Notes under the pieces: model-generated
The model's database searches: none
Seen by the model: the letters and a program-made list of their open reading frames with translations, nothing else
Told to the model about the DNA's origin: nothing
Translations under genes and position numbers: made by a program
Assembly: GCA_900472295.1 (NCBI GenBank)
Contig: UCIA01000030.1
Coordinates: 263,940-327,939 of the forward strand
Source: Hyphomicrobiales bacterium
GTDB lineage: Bacteria; Pseudomonadota; Alphaproteobacteria; Rhizobiales; Rhizobiaceae
DNA length: 64,000 nucleotides
Direction: 5' to 3'
Shown here: one piece after another, positions 34,693-43,824 of the stretch
Numbering within the stretch: position 1 is the first letter of the stretch
How the letters are laid out: every line of letters starts with the position of its first letter

Positions 34693-35397
34693 GTGGCCGA
34701 CCAGAAGACCGAACCGCCGCGCCAGCTGCCGCTCGACCTCGGCCACGGCACCGGCTATTCGCGCGACGAACTTGTGGTGTCGGCCACCAACCGCGAGGCG
34801 GCGGCCCTTGTCGACCGCTGGCCGGACTGGCCGTCGCCAGTGATCGTGCTGGCCGGGCCGGCCGGTTCCGGCAAGACGCATCTGGGTTCGATCTGGCAGG
34901 CGCGGGCCAATGCAATGGCGGTCGATGCAAACCGCATCGGCAATGCCATCAACGGGCTCGGCGGCAGGCCGGCGCTGATCGACGATGTCGACAAGACAGC
35001 CATCGACGAGGCGGGCCTGTTCCACCTCATCAATGAAGTGCGCGGCGCCGGCTCCACCTTGCTGTTGACGGCGCGGCGTTTTCCCGCTGCCTGGGGTGTA
35101 AGGCTGCCTGATCTCGCCTCGCGGCTCAGGGCTGCAGCGACCGTCGAGATCCACGAACCCGACGATTTGCTTCTGGCCGGCGTCATCACCAAGCTGTTCG
35201 CCGACCGCCAGGTCGAGGTCGAGCCGCATGTCGTGCAATATCTGGTGCGCCGCATCGAGCGCTCGCTGGCCACCGCCATGCGGGTGGTCGAACGGCTCGA
35301 CCGCAACGCGCTCGAGCGCAAGACGCCAATCACCAGGGCGCTCGCCGCCGAGATCGTCAGCGCCATGGACGAAGGGCAGGGCGAGCTAGAGATTTAG
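34693..35397 (+). CDS. hdaA: HdaA-like DnaA-related regulatory ATPase
   Basis: A 234-residue AAA+ protein resembling the ATPase domain of DnaA without the DNA-binding domain IV. It starts with QLPLDLGHGTGYSRDEL, a clamp-binding motif (QLPLDL) used by Hda/HdaA to bind the replication sliding clamp, followed by Walker A GPAGSGKTH and a Walker B-like LIDDVD. In Caulobacter and rhizobia HdaA inactivates DnaA after initiation. The start is a GTG at 34693, two bases after the preceding stop. Length fits the family. Confidence 0.9.
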   Translation: MADQKTEPPRQLPLDLGHGTGYSRDELVVSATNREAAALVDRWPDWPSPVIVLAGPAGSGKTHLGSIWQARANAMAVDANRIGNAINGLGGRPALIDDVDKTAIDEAGLFHLINEVRGAGSTLLLTARRFPAAWGVRLPDLASRLRAAATVEIHEPDDLLLAGVITKLFADRQVEVEPHVVQYLVRRIERSLATAMRVVERLDRNALERKTPITRALAAEIVSAMDEGQGELEI

Positions 35398-35423
35398 GCC
35401 CTGACGCAATCCTGCGACGAAGA

Positions 35424-35708
35424 TTGCGCCTCGAGGCGATGCCCGCCGGTCGTCGCAGGACTGCGCTCGCTGAAACCTTCGCCGGCGTGTGTTCAGTGTT
35501 TGACCGCCGCGTCTTGCCTTTCGATGCCGAGGCCGCCCGGCACTATGCCGGCCTCGCGGTGAAGGCGAGGGCAGCTGGCAAGGGGTTGTCTGTGACCGAC
35601 GGCTACATCGCGGCGATCGCATCCGCAAAGGGCTTTCATGTCGCCTCGCGTGACACGGCGCCGTTCCATGCGGCCGGCGTGCCTGTCATCGATCCCTGGC
35701 AGCGGTAA
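35424..35708 (+). pseudogene. 5'-truncated PIN-domain (VapC/FitB-like) toxin remnant
   Basis: The translation MPAGRRRTALAETFAG then FDRRVLPFDAEAARHYAGL and VTDGYIAAIASAKGFHVASR followed by INPWE-like IDPWQR matches the C-terminal two thirds of FitB-type VapC toxins. The N-terminal strand with the first catalytic Asp (usually VDTNV/VDTS) and a glutamate-bearing helix are missing; the frame only begins just after hdaA. No antitoxin gene precedes it. It is most likely a remnant, possibly deleted when the region downstream of hdaA was rearranged. Confidence 0.65.
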
Positions 35709-35817
35709 CTCTCGGTGCTTCGTTGTCCCATTTCGGGAAACATTTCCTGGCATCCGTCTTGCACCGCGGAACTCGCCGGCTGACCCCGGTCCTGGTCGCG
35801 TTCCTGATCGGGTTGTA

Positions 35818-35860
35818 GGCTCGCCGGGAGTGATGATTGGGGTTCTCGCCCGGCGAGCTT
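35818..35860. other. GC-rich hairpin in the intergenic stretch after the vapC remnant
   Basis: GCTCGCCGGG (35819-35828) pairs perfectly with CCCGGCGAGC (35849-35858) across 20 bases. There is no T run after it on the plus strand. The surrounding 35709-35967 stretch shows no gene. Confidence 0.35.
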
Positions 35861-35904
35861 ACCTTCAGATTGACAGTCACAAGACCTTCATCCTGACTTG
35901 AAAT

Positions 35905-35951
35905 GGACCATCGGATGGTCTACTTCTGAGATGTGGACCAGACCATGGTCC
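35905..35951 (+). promoter_or_regulatory. Probable autoregulatory operator of the antitoxin/toxin pair
   Basis: Two related palindromes lie just before the antitoxin gene: GACCATCGGATGGTC (35906-35920) and GACCATGGTC (35941-35950), both with GACCAT arms and spaced about 32 bases centre to centre. Such paired operators are typical binding sites for Phd/VapB antitoxin-toxin complexes. A ribosome site AAAGGAG follows at 35954. Confidence 0.7.
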
Positions 35952-35967
35952 ATAAAGGAGCGGCCAT

Positions 35968-36225
35968 ATGCAGGTATCCGTGACAGACGCTAAGGGGCAG
36001 CTGACCGAGCTGGTCCGTCGTGCGGAGGCGGGAGATGAAATTATTCTGACCCGCCACGGTCATGCGGCCGTGCGCCTGGTTCCCATCAAGGCCGTCCCTG
36101 ACAGAAAAGGCCGTCGGGCATTGCTGGAGGCGATGCGAGCATCCGGCGGCGCCAAAGCGAAGGCCGGGCCTGATGCCGCGCGCAGCCAGGATTTCCTCTA
36201 TGGCGATAATGGCCTGCCCGAATGA
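35968..36225 (+). CDS. Phd/YefM-family antitoxin
   Basis: 85 residues. The N-terminus MQVSVTDAKGQLTELVRRAE followed by GDEIILTRHGHAAVRLVPI is the Phd/YefM DNA-binding dimer domain, and the tail is a flexible toxin-binding peptide. It should repress its own promoter via the palindromes upstream. It overlaps the toxin gene by 4 bases (ATGA). Confidence 0.9.
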   Translation: MQVSVTDAKGQLTELVRRAEAGDEIILTRHGHAAVRLVPIKAVPDRKGRRALLEAMRASGGAKAKAGPDAARSQDFLYGDNGLPE

Positions 36226-36605
36226 TCGTGGTCGATACCTCGGCACTGATGGCGATCGTCCTTGACGAACCTCAGTCCAGCGCCTGCATCGCGGCGTTGG
36301 AAGCCGAAGACGATATTCTGATCTCGGCTGGCACTGTGGCCGAGGCACTGATCGTGGCGGCCAGGCGCAATGTCGGTGAGGAACTGGCCGGGCTGCTCGA
36401 CGGCCTCGGTTTCGAGGTCGCAGCAGTGACGCCGGCCTCCGCCCGGCGCATCGCCGAGGCGTATGCGCAATGGGGCAAGGGCATCCATCCGGCCGGGCTC
36501 AATTTCGGCGATTGCTTTGCCTATGAAGTGGCAAAGGATCGAGCCTGCCGCTTGCTCTATGTTGGCGACGACTTTTCGAAGACCGATATTGAGAGCGTTC
36601 TGTAG
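36222..36605 (+). CDS. vapC: PIN-domain ribonuclease toxin (VapC family)
   Basis: 127 residues with all four acidic positions of a PIN nuclease: VVDTSALMAI, TVAEALIV, NFGDCFAYEVAK and GDDFSKTDI. Family members cleave tRNA or rRNA. It is intact and paired with its antitoxin, unlike the truncated PIN gene 0.5 kb upstream. The stop lies 2 bases from the stop of the convergent membrane protein gene. Confidence 0.92.
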   Translation: MIVVDTSALMAIVLDEPQSSACIAALEAEDDILISAGTVAEALIVAARRNVGEELAGLLDGLGFEVAAVTPASARRIAEAYAQWGKGIHPAGLNFGDCFAYEVAKDRACRLLYVGDDFSKTDIESVL

Positions 36606-36607
36606 GT

Positions 36608-36868
36608 TTACCCCCACAACGGGGCCAGATACCGGATCAGCAGATACACCGCCATATGCGCCGCCACGTAGCAAGCGGCGACGATGACAAAGAACAGCAC
36701 GCTGGCTGGCCACGACCGGGGAGGCCCCTGCCTCTTGCTCGGCCGGTTGTTCCAGATCCACAGGGCGGCGCAGACAACAGCCCAGACGACCACGAATGGA
36801 ACCGTGATGCCGATATAGGCGAAGTAGGCAGGGCCAACCAGCGATAGCCACGCTTCGAGACCAAGCAT
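36608..36868 (-). CDS. Small integral membrane protein, unknown function (86 aa)
   Basis: The ATG at 36868 has GAGGGGAGA at a suitable distance. Two or three hydrophobic helices are visible (AYIGITVPFVVVWAVVCAAL and SVLFFVIVAACYVAAHMAVY) separated by a basic, Pro-rich loop (NNRPSKRQGPPRSW). No family recognised. It precedes no other gene on this strand before the vapC stop. Confidence 0.65.
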   Translation of the reverse strand: MLGLEAWLSLVGPAYFAYIGITVPFVVVWAVVCAALWIWNNRPSKRQGPPRSWPASVLFFVIVAACYVAAHMAVYLLIRYLAPLWG

Positions 36869-36924
36869 CCGGAATCTCCCCTCTTCGTGGCGGCCTTGCG
36901 CAGTGACGAGCTTTTGGGAAGAAA

Positions 36925-37001
<77 letters not shown>

Positions 37002-37127
37002 AACCATGCGGCGTATAAGGTTCCGGGCCTTGCCGCGCAACCCCTAAAAGATCAGGCCGCGTTTGCCGGGCAAGCCATGCTGGTCTCGCGCGGCTGCTGG
37101 CGTCTTTCCAGCCAGGTGCCGTTCGGC

Positions 37128-38318
37128 TCACCGTTCTCGTTGCCGCGCAATTTTTTCGGCGATCGCCTCGGCCTGGATACGGGCATTGGCGAAGCAGCCG
37201 CGAATGCTCGGTCGCATCCCGGTGAACCACAGGCCCGGCAGTTTCGGGTCACTGTCGGCGCCGTTGAACAGCGGTACGCCCTTTTCATCGAGCACGCCGA
37301 GCTTGCCCAGCATGGCCTCTAGCCCGGTGCGGTAGCCGGTCGCGGCGATGACGATATCGGGCTCAATCGTCGCGCCATTGTCGAAAGCGACCGCGTCGCG
37401 GGTGAATTCCCGCACCGTTGGCAGCACGATGATCCGGCCCGCCTTGATGGCATCGACGGCGCCGTCATCGGTGGCGATGGCGATGTTGTCAAAAGCCAGC
37501 CGGCTTGCCCCGCCCGAAGGCGTCGGTGGCAGGCCATACGCCGTGAGGTCGCCGAAGATCCATCTCTGTGTGGCTGCAATCACCGCATCGGCGAGCTTGA
37601 ACGGCAGCCGCGCCAGGATTGGCGAAAACCGGTGGACGGCGATCTGGCCGATACGCTTGGGCAGCAGCGCCGGGCCGTTGCGCGCCGACAGCCATATCTG
37701 TCCCGTGTCCGCTGCTGCCAGGTGATTGAGCACGTCAAAGCCTGAATTGCCGGCGCCGACGACCAGCACTTTTTTGCCCGCATAGGTCTTGGCGTCGCCG
37801 AATGCGGCCGAATGGATGATTCGTCCGGCAAAGGCCGTCATGCCTTTCCAGGCCGGAATGAAGGGCTGCTGGTCGCGCCCGGTGGCGATGACGATATGGC
37901 GCGCCAGCCGTGGACCGGCACTGGTCCGCACAAGCCACTGGTCGCCCTCGAAAGCTATCTCCTCGACCGCGATGCCGAACTCGACCGGCAGCCGGTGCGT
38001 GGCGCTGAATTCGTTCAAATGGCGGATGATTGCGTTTCGGTGCGGAAAGGCAGGGGTGCCGGCGGGAAAGGAGACGCCCGGCAGCGTCGAGAGATCGCGA
38101 TGCGAGTTGAGGTGCAGCTGTTCGTGCCGCCCGTGCCATGGCTCGGCCAGCCGGGCTTCCTTTTCCAGCACCACTACAGGCACGCCAGCCTTGAGCAGCG
38201 CATGGGCGGCGGTCAAGCCGGCTCCACCGGCGCCGATGACGATCACGCCGTCGAAAATCGCTTGGCTGTCGGCCTCAGCGTGCAAAATCCCCGCGTCCAT
38301 GCCTCTGTGTGTCGCCAT
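37128..38318 (-). CDS. Flavin-containing monooxygenase-like NAD(P)/FAD oxidoreductase
   Basis: About 396 residues. Two Rossmann motifs are present: VIVIGAGGAGLTAAHALLKA for FAD near the N-terminus and VLVVGAGNSGFDV for NADPH in the middle; HIVIATG and VIAATGY are typical of the family, and the sequence fits the single-component FMO/YUCCA-like group. These enzymes hydroxylate nitrogen, sulfur or ketone substrates. Start codons at 38300, 38318, 38321 and 38327 are all possible; none has a convincing ribosome site. It is divergent from the NDUFS4-like gene. Confidence 0.82.
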   Translation of the reverse strand: MATHRGMDAGILHAEADSQAIFDGVIVIGAGGAGLTAAHALLKAGVPVVVLEKEARLAEPWHGRHEQLHLNSHRDLSTLPGVSFPAGTPAFPHRNAIIRHLNEFSATHRLPVEFGIAVEEIAFEGDQWLVRTSAGPRLARHIVIATGRDQQPFIPAWKGMTAFAGRIIHSAAFGDAKTYAGKKVLVVGAGNSGFDVLNHLAAADTGQIWLSARNGPALLPKRIGQIAVHRFSPILARLPFKLADAVIAATQRWIFGDLTAYGLPPTPSGGASRLAFDNIAIATDDGAVDAIKAGRIIVLPTVREFTRDAVAFDNGATIEPDIVIAATGYRTGLEAMLGKLGVLDEKGVPLFNGADSDPKLPGLWFTGMRPSIRGCFANARIQAEAIAEKIARQRER

Positions 38319-38483
38319 CATGACCATGACTTTTAATGCCACGCCAGTGTTTCTGGCCGATGCCGCTCGCCATGCGCCGCCGATGCGCCACGGTTGCAAC
38401 CGCTTCGGCCTTGCCGTCGGCAGTGTTGCACAGTATTGACTGAAATAAGGCGGCACGGTCGCCCACGCAGCCACGAGGTGCCC

Positions 38484-38789
38484 ATGTCCGCACGTATTTT
38501 CAGCCCAGCCAAAACCGCCATGCAGTCCGGCAAGGCCAAGACCGGCCATTGGGTGCTGGAATTCGATCCCGCGCAGCGCAAGAAGATCGACCCGCTGATG
38601 GGCTACACCACATCGGGCGACATGCTGAGCCAGATCAGGCTGACCTTCGACACAAGGGAAGAGGCCGTGGCCTATGCCGAAAAGCAGGGGCTGGCCTTCC
38701 GTGTCGAGGAGCCGAAAGAGACCAAGCGTCGGCAGATTTCCTATGCGGAAAATTTCCGCTATGACCGCAGAATACCCTGGACGCATTGA
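38484..38789 (+). CDS. NADH dehydrogenase complex I accessory subunit, NDUFS4-like (ETC_C1_NDUFA4 family)
   Basis: 101 residues. The sequence MSARIFSPAKTAMQSGKAKT, WVLEFDPAQRKKIDPLMGYT, a central LTFDTREEAVAYAEKQGLAF and the closing YAENFRYDRRIPWTH match the 18-kDa/NDUFS4 family, an accessory subunit of respiratory complex I shared by mitochondria and alphaproteobacteria. Length is standard. It sits on its own between the monooxygenase and tRNA-Arg. Confidence 0.9.
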   Translation: MSARIFSPAKTAMQSGKAKTGHWVLEFDPAQRKKIDPLMGYTTSGDMLSQIRLTFDTREEAVAYAEKQGLAFRVEEPKETKRRQISYAENFRYDRRIPWTH

Positions 38790-38850
38790 CCGCCCGGTCA
38801 GCGTCCGGCGCAAAGACATCAGCCGGCCAAGATATCGAATGCCGGCCAGC

Positions 38851-38927
38851 GGTCCCGTAGCTCAGCTGGATAGAGCACCGGCCTTCTAAGCCGATGGTCA
38901 CAGGTTCGAATCCTGTCGGGATCGCCA
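38851..38927 (+). tRNA. tRNA-Arg(TCT)
   Basis: A complete cloverleaf of 77 bases: acceptor GGTCCCG/CGGGATC with one G-T pair, anticodon loop CTTCTAA with anticodon TCT, T arm GTTCGAATC and encoded CCA. No integrase nearby. Confidence 0.95.
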
Positions 38928-39064
38928 TTATTTCCTTGAAAAACAAGGATTTTCCAAGCCAATCACTTGGAATGGATCACAAGATCCCGGAATAGTCCCG
39001 TAATACCTTCCGCACCTTCCGGTGACAGGAACCCATTTCGGCAATCGGCTACGGCGCGGAACGG

Positions 39065-39550
39065 CTAAGCCTGGTCTGGCATCTGAATGAGGTGACGGTC
39101 GGAGAGATACGTTCCAGACGCCACGGCGTCACGAACGACGAACGGGCGAAGGTTTGCATCCGCCAAATCCGCCAGAGGCAACCAGTGCTGAACGAGATGG
39201 CCTTCGCGGCTGGTCACGTCGCTACGGTCGATGGACACCAGGAAGAAATGTTCGGCCTGTTGAATGGTCTGGCCTTTGTATTCGAAATGGTTTTCCACGC
39301 AAAACAGGTAGCGAGCGGTCACAACCAGGGCGTTGGTCTCCTCCTCGAACTCTTTACGAAGCCGCGTCTCGAACGTGTCGCCGATTTCGTACTCGCCGCC
39401 GATGAAAGCATAGAACGAACTCGGGTCATCGGCGGGCCTTTGGACAAGCAGCTTGCCGTCATCCACGACAATCCCCGCCACTCGAATGCGCGGTATTTGG
39501 CGGGATGCGACGGCTCGGAAGAACTGATCCTGGCTAAACGGCTCGCTCAT
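39065..39550 (-). CDS. NUDIX hydrolase
   Basis: 161 residues. The NUDIX box appears as GGEYEIGDTFETRLRKEFEE followed by ET, slightly deviating from the G-x5-E-x7-REUxEExGU consensus (RKEFEEET in place of REUxEE), with metal-binding glutamates retained. The enzyme would hydrolyse a nucleoside diphosphate linked to another moiety. ATG at 39550 is preceded by GAGGGGG; an in-frame start at 39637 would overlap the kinase gene end. It follows the kinase gene on the same strand. Confidence 0.85.
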   Translation of the reverse strand: MSEPFSQDQFFRAVASRQIPRIRVAGIVVDDGKLLVQRPADDPSSFYAFIGGEYEIGDTFETRLRKEFEEETNALVVTARYLFCVENHFEYKGQTIQQAEHFFLVSIDRSDVTSREGHLVQHWLPLADLADANLRPFVVRDAVASGTYLSDRHLIQMPDQA

Positions 39551-39633
39551 ACTCACTTCCCCCTCATCCAAGCCCTCACTTTCGTTGCCGGGTTCCGACC
39601 CTGTCGGGTCACCAAATTCCAGTCTTTGGTTCC

Positions 39634-42296
39634 TCAATCGTCGAGGATCTTGCGCACCTTCACCGCCAGTTCGTCGATGCTGAACGGCTTGCTCAACAGG
39701 CTGGTGCCGGCATCGAGCACGCCATTGTGGACGATGGCATTGCGCGTGTAGCCGGTCGTGTAGAGCACCTTGATGTCGGGTTGGTGCTTGCGGGCGTGAT
39801 CGGCCAGTTCGCGGCCGGACATTTGCGGCATGACGACGTCGGTGAACAGCAACGAGACCTTCTGGCCGGTTTCGAACATGCGCAGCGCGTCGGTGGGGTT
39901 CGGCGCCTCAAGTACGCTATAGCCGAGATGCTTGAGCGCCTCGACCGAGACGGCGCGCACACGGTCCTCGTCCTCGACCACCAGCACCAGTTCCGACGGC
40001 AGGCCGCGGTGCAGTACGGTGGCGTCGACATCCCTGGAGGGCATCGGAGCATCACCGTAGAAGCGCGGCAGGTAGATCTTCACCGATGTTCCGACGCCGA
40101 GTTCGGAGTAAATCTTCACATGGCCGCCGGACTGGCGAACGAAACCATAGACCTGGCTCAGGCCAAGCCCGGTGCCTTTGCCGGTTTCCTTGGTGGTGAA
40201 AAAGGGATCGAAGGCCCGCGCTATCACGTCGGCGGCCATGCCGGTTCCGGTGTCGGCAACGGCGATCAGCACATATTGCCCGGAATTGATTGCGAACTCG
40301 CGCGCAAAGGCATCGTCGACGAAGGCGTTGGAGGTTTCGATGGTCAGCCTGCCGCCATTGGGCATGGCGTCGCGGGCGTTGACGCAGAGGTTAAGCACCG
40401 CGCTCTCCAGCTGCGCCGGGTCGACCTTGACTTGCCACAGGCCGGCACCCAGCACGGTTTCGACGGTGATCGGCTCGCCCAGCGTGCGGGCCACCAGCTC
40501 GGTCATGTTGGAGACCATGCGGTTGGGATTGACCGGCTCCGGCGCCAGCGGCTGCTGGCGCGAGAAGGCGAGCAGCCGCTTGGTGAGGTCGGCCGCCCGG
40601 CGGGCGCCGTCGATCGCCCCTTCGACGAAGCGTTCGACATCGGTCTCGCGCTTGGCCAGCTTGCGCTGAACGAGATTGAGGCCGCCGATGATCACCGCAA
40701 GCATGTTGTTGAAATCGTGCGCGATGCCGCCGGTCAGCTGCCCGACGGCCTCCATCTTCTGCACCTGGCGCAGTTGCTCTTCGGCCTTTGCACGTTCGAG
40801 CACCTCTTCGACGACCCGTTCCTCAAGCGTCGCATTCAACGTCTGCAACGCCTCTTCGGCCCGCCGGCGTTCTTTGATTTCGCGTTCCGCCGCCTGGTAG
40901 AGACGCGCATTGTCGATTGCGGTCGCCGCCTGGCCGGCAATGCCAACCACCAGTTCCTCATGCTCCTCGGCAAAGCGGGCCGGCTTCGGATGGCCGAAGA
41001 ACAGGCCGCCGATGACTTCGCCGGTTCGTGAGATGACAGGCACGGCCAGGTAGCTGCAGACGGGCAAATGGCCCTTCGGCATGCCGAAATGCGGGTCGCT
41101 GTGACCATAGCGCGGGTCTTTGGTGATGTCGTCGGAACGCACGACCCCTTCGCCGCCGAAGGTCGGCGCGAACACCTTTGTGTTGCGCGGCATCGGAAAT
41201 TTGGAGAAGGCCTCGCGCGGCACGCCCGAAAGGGCATAGAGCATGTAGTGCTCGCCCTTGTCGTCGATGACATTGTAGAAGAACGAGCCGAACTCGGCAC
41301 CGACCAGTTCAGTGCACGCGTCGGTAACGATCTGCACGACCTTGTCGACTTCGAGCTCCGCCGCTACCGCTACTGCCGAGCGGTTCAGCACTTCGAGCTT
41401 GGCCGTCTCGGCGCGCAGCGCAATCTCGTTTCGCTTGGTTCAGTGACGTCATGCCCCTGTACGAAGACGCCCGTCACCTGGCCGGCATCGATGATCGGCT
41501 GGTAGACGAAATCGAGGTAGCGCGCGTCCTCCTCGCTGTCGTAGCGCAGCATCACCTTCTGGCCGCGACCGATGAAAGGTTCGCCGGACGCATAGACAGT
41601 GTCGAGAAGGCTGGTGAACCCTTGCGAGGCGACTTCGGGCAATGCCTCGGTGACAGGCTTGCCCAAAATGTCGCGGTGATCGACCAGGGTGAGATAGGCC
41701 TCATTGGCCATGGTGAAGCGGTGCTCGGGGCCGCTCAGCATGGCGATGAAACCGGGCGCCTGGTCGAACATGCGACGCAGGCTTTCGCGCTCGGCCTTGA
41801 GCTCCCGTTCGAGATTGACCTTGCCGGTGGTTTCCACGACCACGGCGATCACGCCTGCGGGCTTGCCCTTGTCGTCGAGCATCGGCGAGTAATCGAGGTC
41901 AAGCCAAAGCTGTTCGGCCTTGCCGTTTCGGTAGAGCGTCATCGACTGCTCGCGATAGGCCAGCGTGCCGCCGGCCAGACCGACCTTCATGACGTTGTCG
42001 TTGAAGTCGGCGACCTCCGGCCAGCCTTCGCGAACCTTCGAGCCGAACAGGCCGGGATGGCGACCGCCTGAAAAATGTGAGTAGGCGTCGTTATAGATCA
42101 TCACGCCGTCTTCGTTCCACAGTGAGACGAGCGCCACCGGGGAACGCAGGATGAAGGAGATGTGGGCTTTCAGATAATCCGGCCATCGGCCGATGTCGCC
42201 GAGCGACGTCTTGCCCCAATCGAAGCCGGCAATAATGTCGGCGGCTTCCCCGCCGCCGGCGAGAAACGGATAATTCTCAACATATGTGGCCGGCAA
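39634..42296 (-). pseudogene. Hybrid sensor histidine kinase with a frameshift between PAS and GAF regions
   Basis: Two adjoining frames make one kinase. The first (42296-41385) holds two PAS-like segments; the second (41391-39634) holds GAF, a coiled-coil linker, HisKA with GGIAHDFNN, HATPase with NLCVNARDAM and GTGLGL, and a receiver domain (VVEDE, LLFTDVVMPQMSG, TTGY, SKPF). At about 41437-41442 the first frame turns into unrelated residues, while the neighbouring frame gives the expected linker KRNEIALRAETAKLEVLNR, so one base appears deleted. The distal ORF could restart at a GTG (41391) overlapping the upstream stop by 7 bases. Signal specificity unknown. Confidence 0.75.
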
Positions 42297-42479
42297 GTTT
42301 TCCCCCTCTTGGCCCTGACCCGCTGCAACGCTCTGGACCGCCCAAGGTTCCGTTTACATTCAACAAATTCTGCGCCTGGCGTTCGTCGATCGGGCGAGGG
42401 AGGTAGCCGACGCCGGATTGCCTGTCACCATTGGTCACGAGCGGTGGGAACAGGCCCGGCTGTGAGGGGTTTAACCGAG

Positions 42480-42815
42480 ATGGCACAGAGAACCTCGACC
42501 ATTGCGCGCATCTGGCGCGGCAGGACTTTGCCCGACAAGGCCGACGCCTATGAGGGTTACAACTATGAGATGGGCATCAAGCCGCTGATCGAAAAAGCGC
42601 TTGGCGTGCAGACCTTTCGTGAGGACACACCAACCCATTCGGAGTTCGTCACCATCTCCTATTGGCAAAGCGTCGAGGCGATGGCGGCCTTCACCGGCGG
42701 CGATCCCAAAAGCATTCACCATCTCGACCGCGACAAGGAATTCCTGATCGAATTGCCGAAGGGCGTTCAGGTGCTCCAAATCCGTTCCAGCCACGGACGG
42801 GTTGAGGGCACCTGA
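42480..42815 (+). CDS. Antibiotic biosynthesis monooxygenase-like (ABM/dimeric alpha-beta barrel) protein
   Basis: 111 residues: IARIWRGRTLPDKADAYEGY, FVTISYWQSVEAMAAFTGGD and ELPKGVQVLQIRSS fit the ABM/EthD-like ferredoxin-fold family, which includes small heme-degrading or quinone monooxygenases and structural dimers. No catalytic residue can be assigned. It overlaps the following alpha/beta hydrolase start (TGATG), so both were probably co-translated. It is divergent from the sensor kinase. Confidence 0.7.
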   Translation: MAQRTSTIARIWRGRTLPDKADAYEGYNYEMGIKPLIEKALGVQTFREDTPTHSEFVTISYWQSVEAMAAFTGGDPKSIHHLDRDKEFLIELPKGVQVLQIRSSHGRVEGT

Positions 42816-43752
42816 TGTTTTCGGGCTTTGACGCCAAAACCGTACCGGTGGACGAGACATCGATCTTCGTCCGGGCCGGTGGCTCAGGGCCGCCTCTGCT
42901 GCTCTGCACGGCTTTCCCGAAACGCATGTGATGTGGCGCGACATTGCCATGACCTTGGCAGAGCACTTCAGCGTGGTCGCAGCCGATCTCCGGGGCTACG
43001 GCCAAAGCGGTTGCCCGGCCTCCACTGCCGATCATGCCGCCTATTCCAAACGGGCCGTGGCGCGTGACCTAGTGCAGGTCATGAACGCGCTCGGTTTCGA
43101 CCGCTTCATGGTTGCCGGCCATGACCGTGGCGGCCGCGTCGCCTACCGGATGGCGCTCGACCATTGCGAAATCGTGTCGAAACTCGCTGTCCTGGATGTC
43201 ATTCCCACGGCTGCAGCCTGGGATCGCGCCGATGCCAGGCTGGCGCTGGCCTTCTGGCCCTGGAGCCTGCTTGCGCAGCCCGAACCGCTGCCGGAGCGCC
43301 TGCTGGCCGCAGCACCCGACACCGTCGTCGACAATGCGATCGCAGGTTGGGGCTCGGCTCCCGAGGCTTTCCCGGCCGAGGTGAGGACGGCCTATATCGA
43401 GGCATTGCGTGACCCCGCCCATGTCCATGCCATCTGCGAGGAATACCGCGCCGCCGCCGGCATAGACCGTGAGCATGACGCCCAGGACCAGACCGACGGC
43501 CGTCGCATCAAATGCCCGCTGCTCGCGCTCTGGAGCGGCGAGGGCGGGTTGGAAAACTGGTATGCGGAGGACGGCGGCCCGCTGGCGATCTGGCGGCAAT
43601 GGGCCGACAGCGTTGAAGGCGCCCCGGCCAAGGGTGGGCATTTCTTCCCGGAGGAGCATCCTGAGGAGACGGCGGCCACGCTGTCGAGATTCTTCGCGGA
43701 CCCTCAAAGCCGCAACATGGGCGCAGGGCCGGTCCGTGCCGAACTTGCGTGA
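42815..43752 (+). pseudogene. Alpha/beta hydrolase (haloacetate dehalogenase-like) with a frameshift in the oxyanion region
   Basis: The N-terminal frame reads MFSGFDAKTVPVDETSIFVRAGGSGPPLLL and then stops; the frame after about 42900 reads LHGFPETHVMWRDIA, so one base seems deleted inside the LLLHGFP strand that builds the oxyanion hole. The rest is intact: nucleophile elbow AGHDRGGRVAYR with Asp as nucleophile, a cap domain with WGW-like residues, and a C-terminal catalytic His in GGHFFPEEHPEE. The Asp nucleophile, HDRGG, is that of fluoroacetate/haloacetate dehalogenases. Without correction the translated product would be truncated after about 37 residues. Confidence 0.75.
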
Positions 43753-43824
43753 TTTCTAATATAAGAGCACAGTTCGAAGCGTTGAGGGAGAACGGCTCAC
43801 AAACAATAAAATTGGGAGGAAACC

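Noticed and set aside
33419..34930. A 503-codon minus-strand frame opposite the AI-2E and hdaA genes
   Set aside because: Rich in Gln/His/Asp in the way reverse-strand shadows of membrane genes are; no motif.
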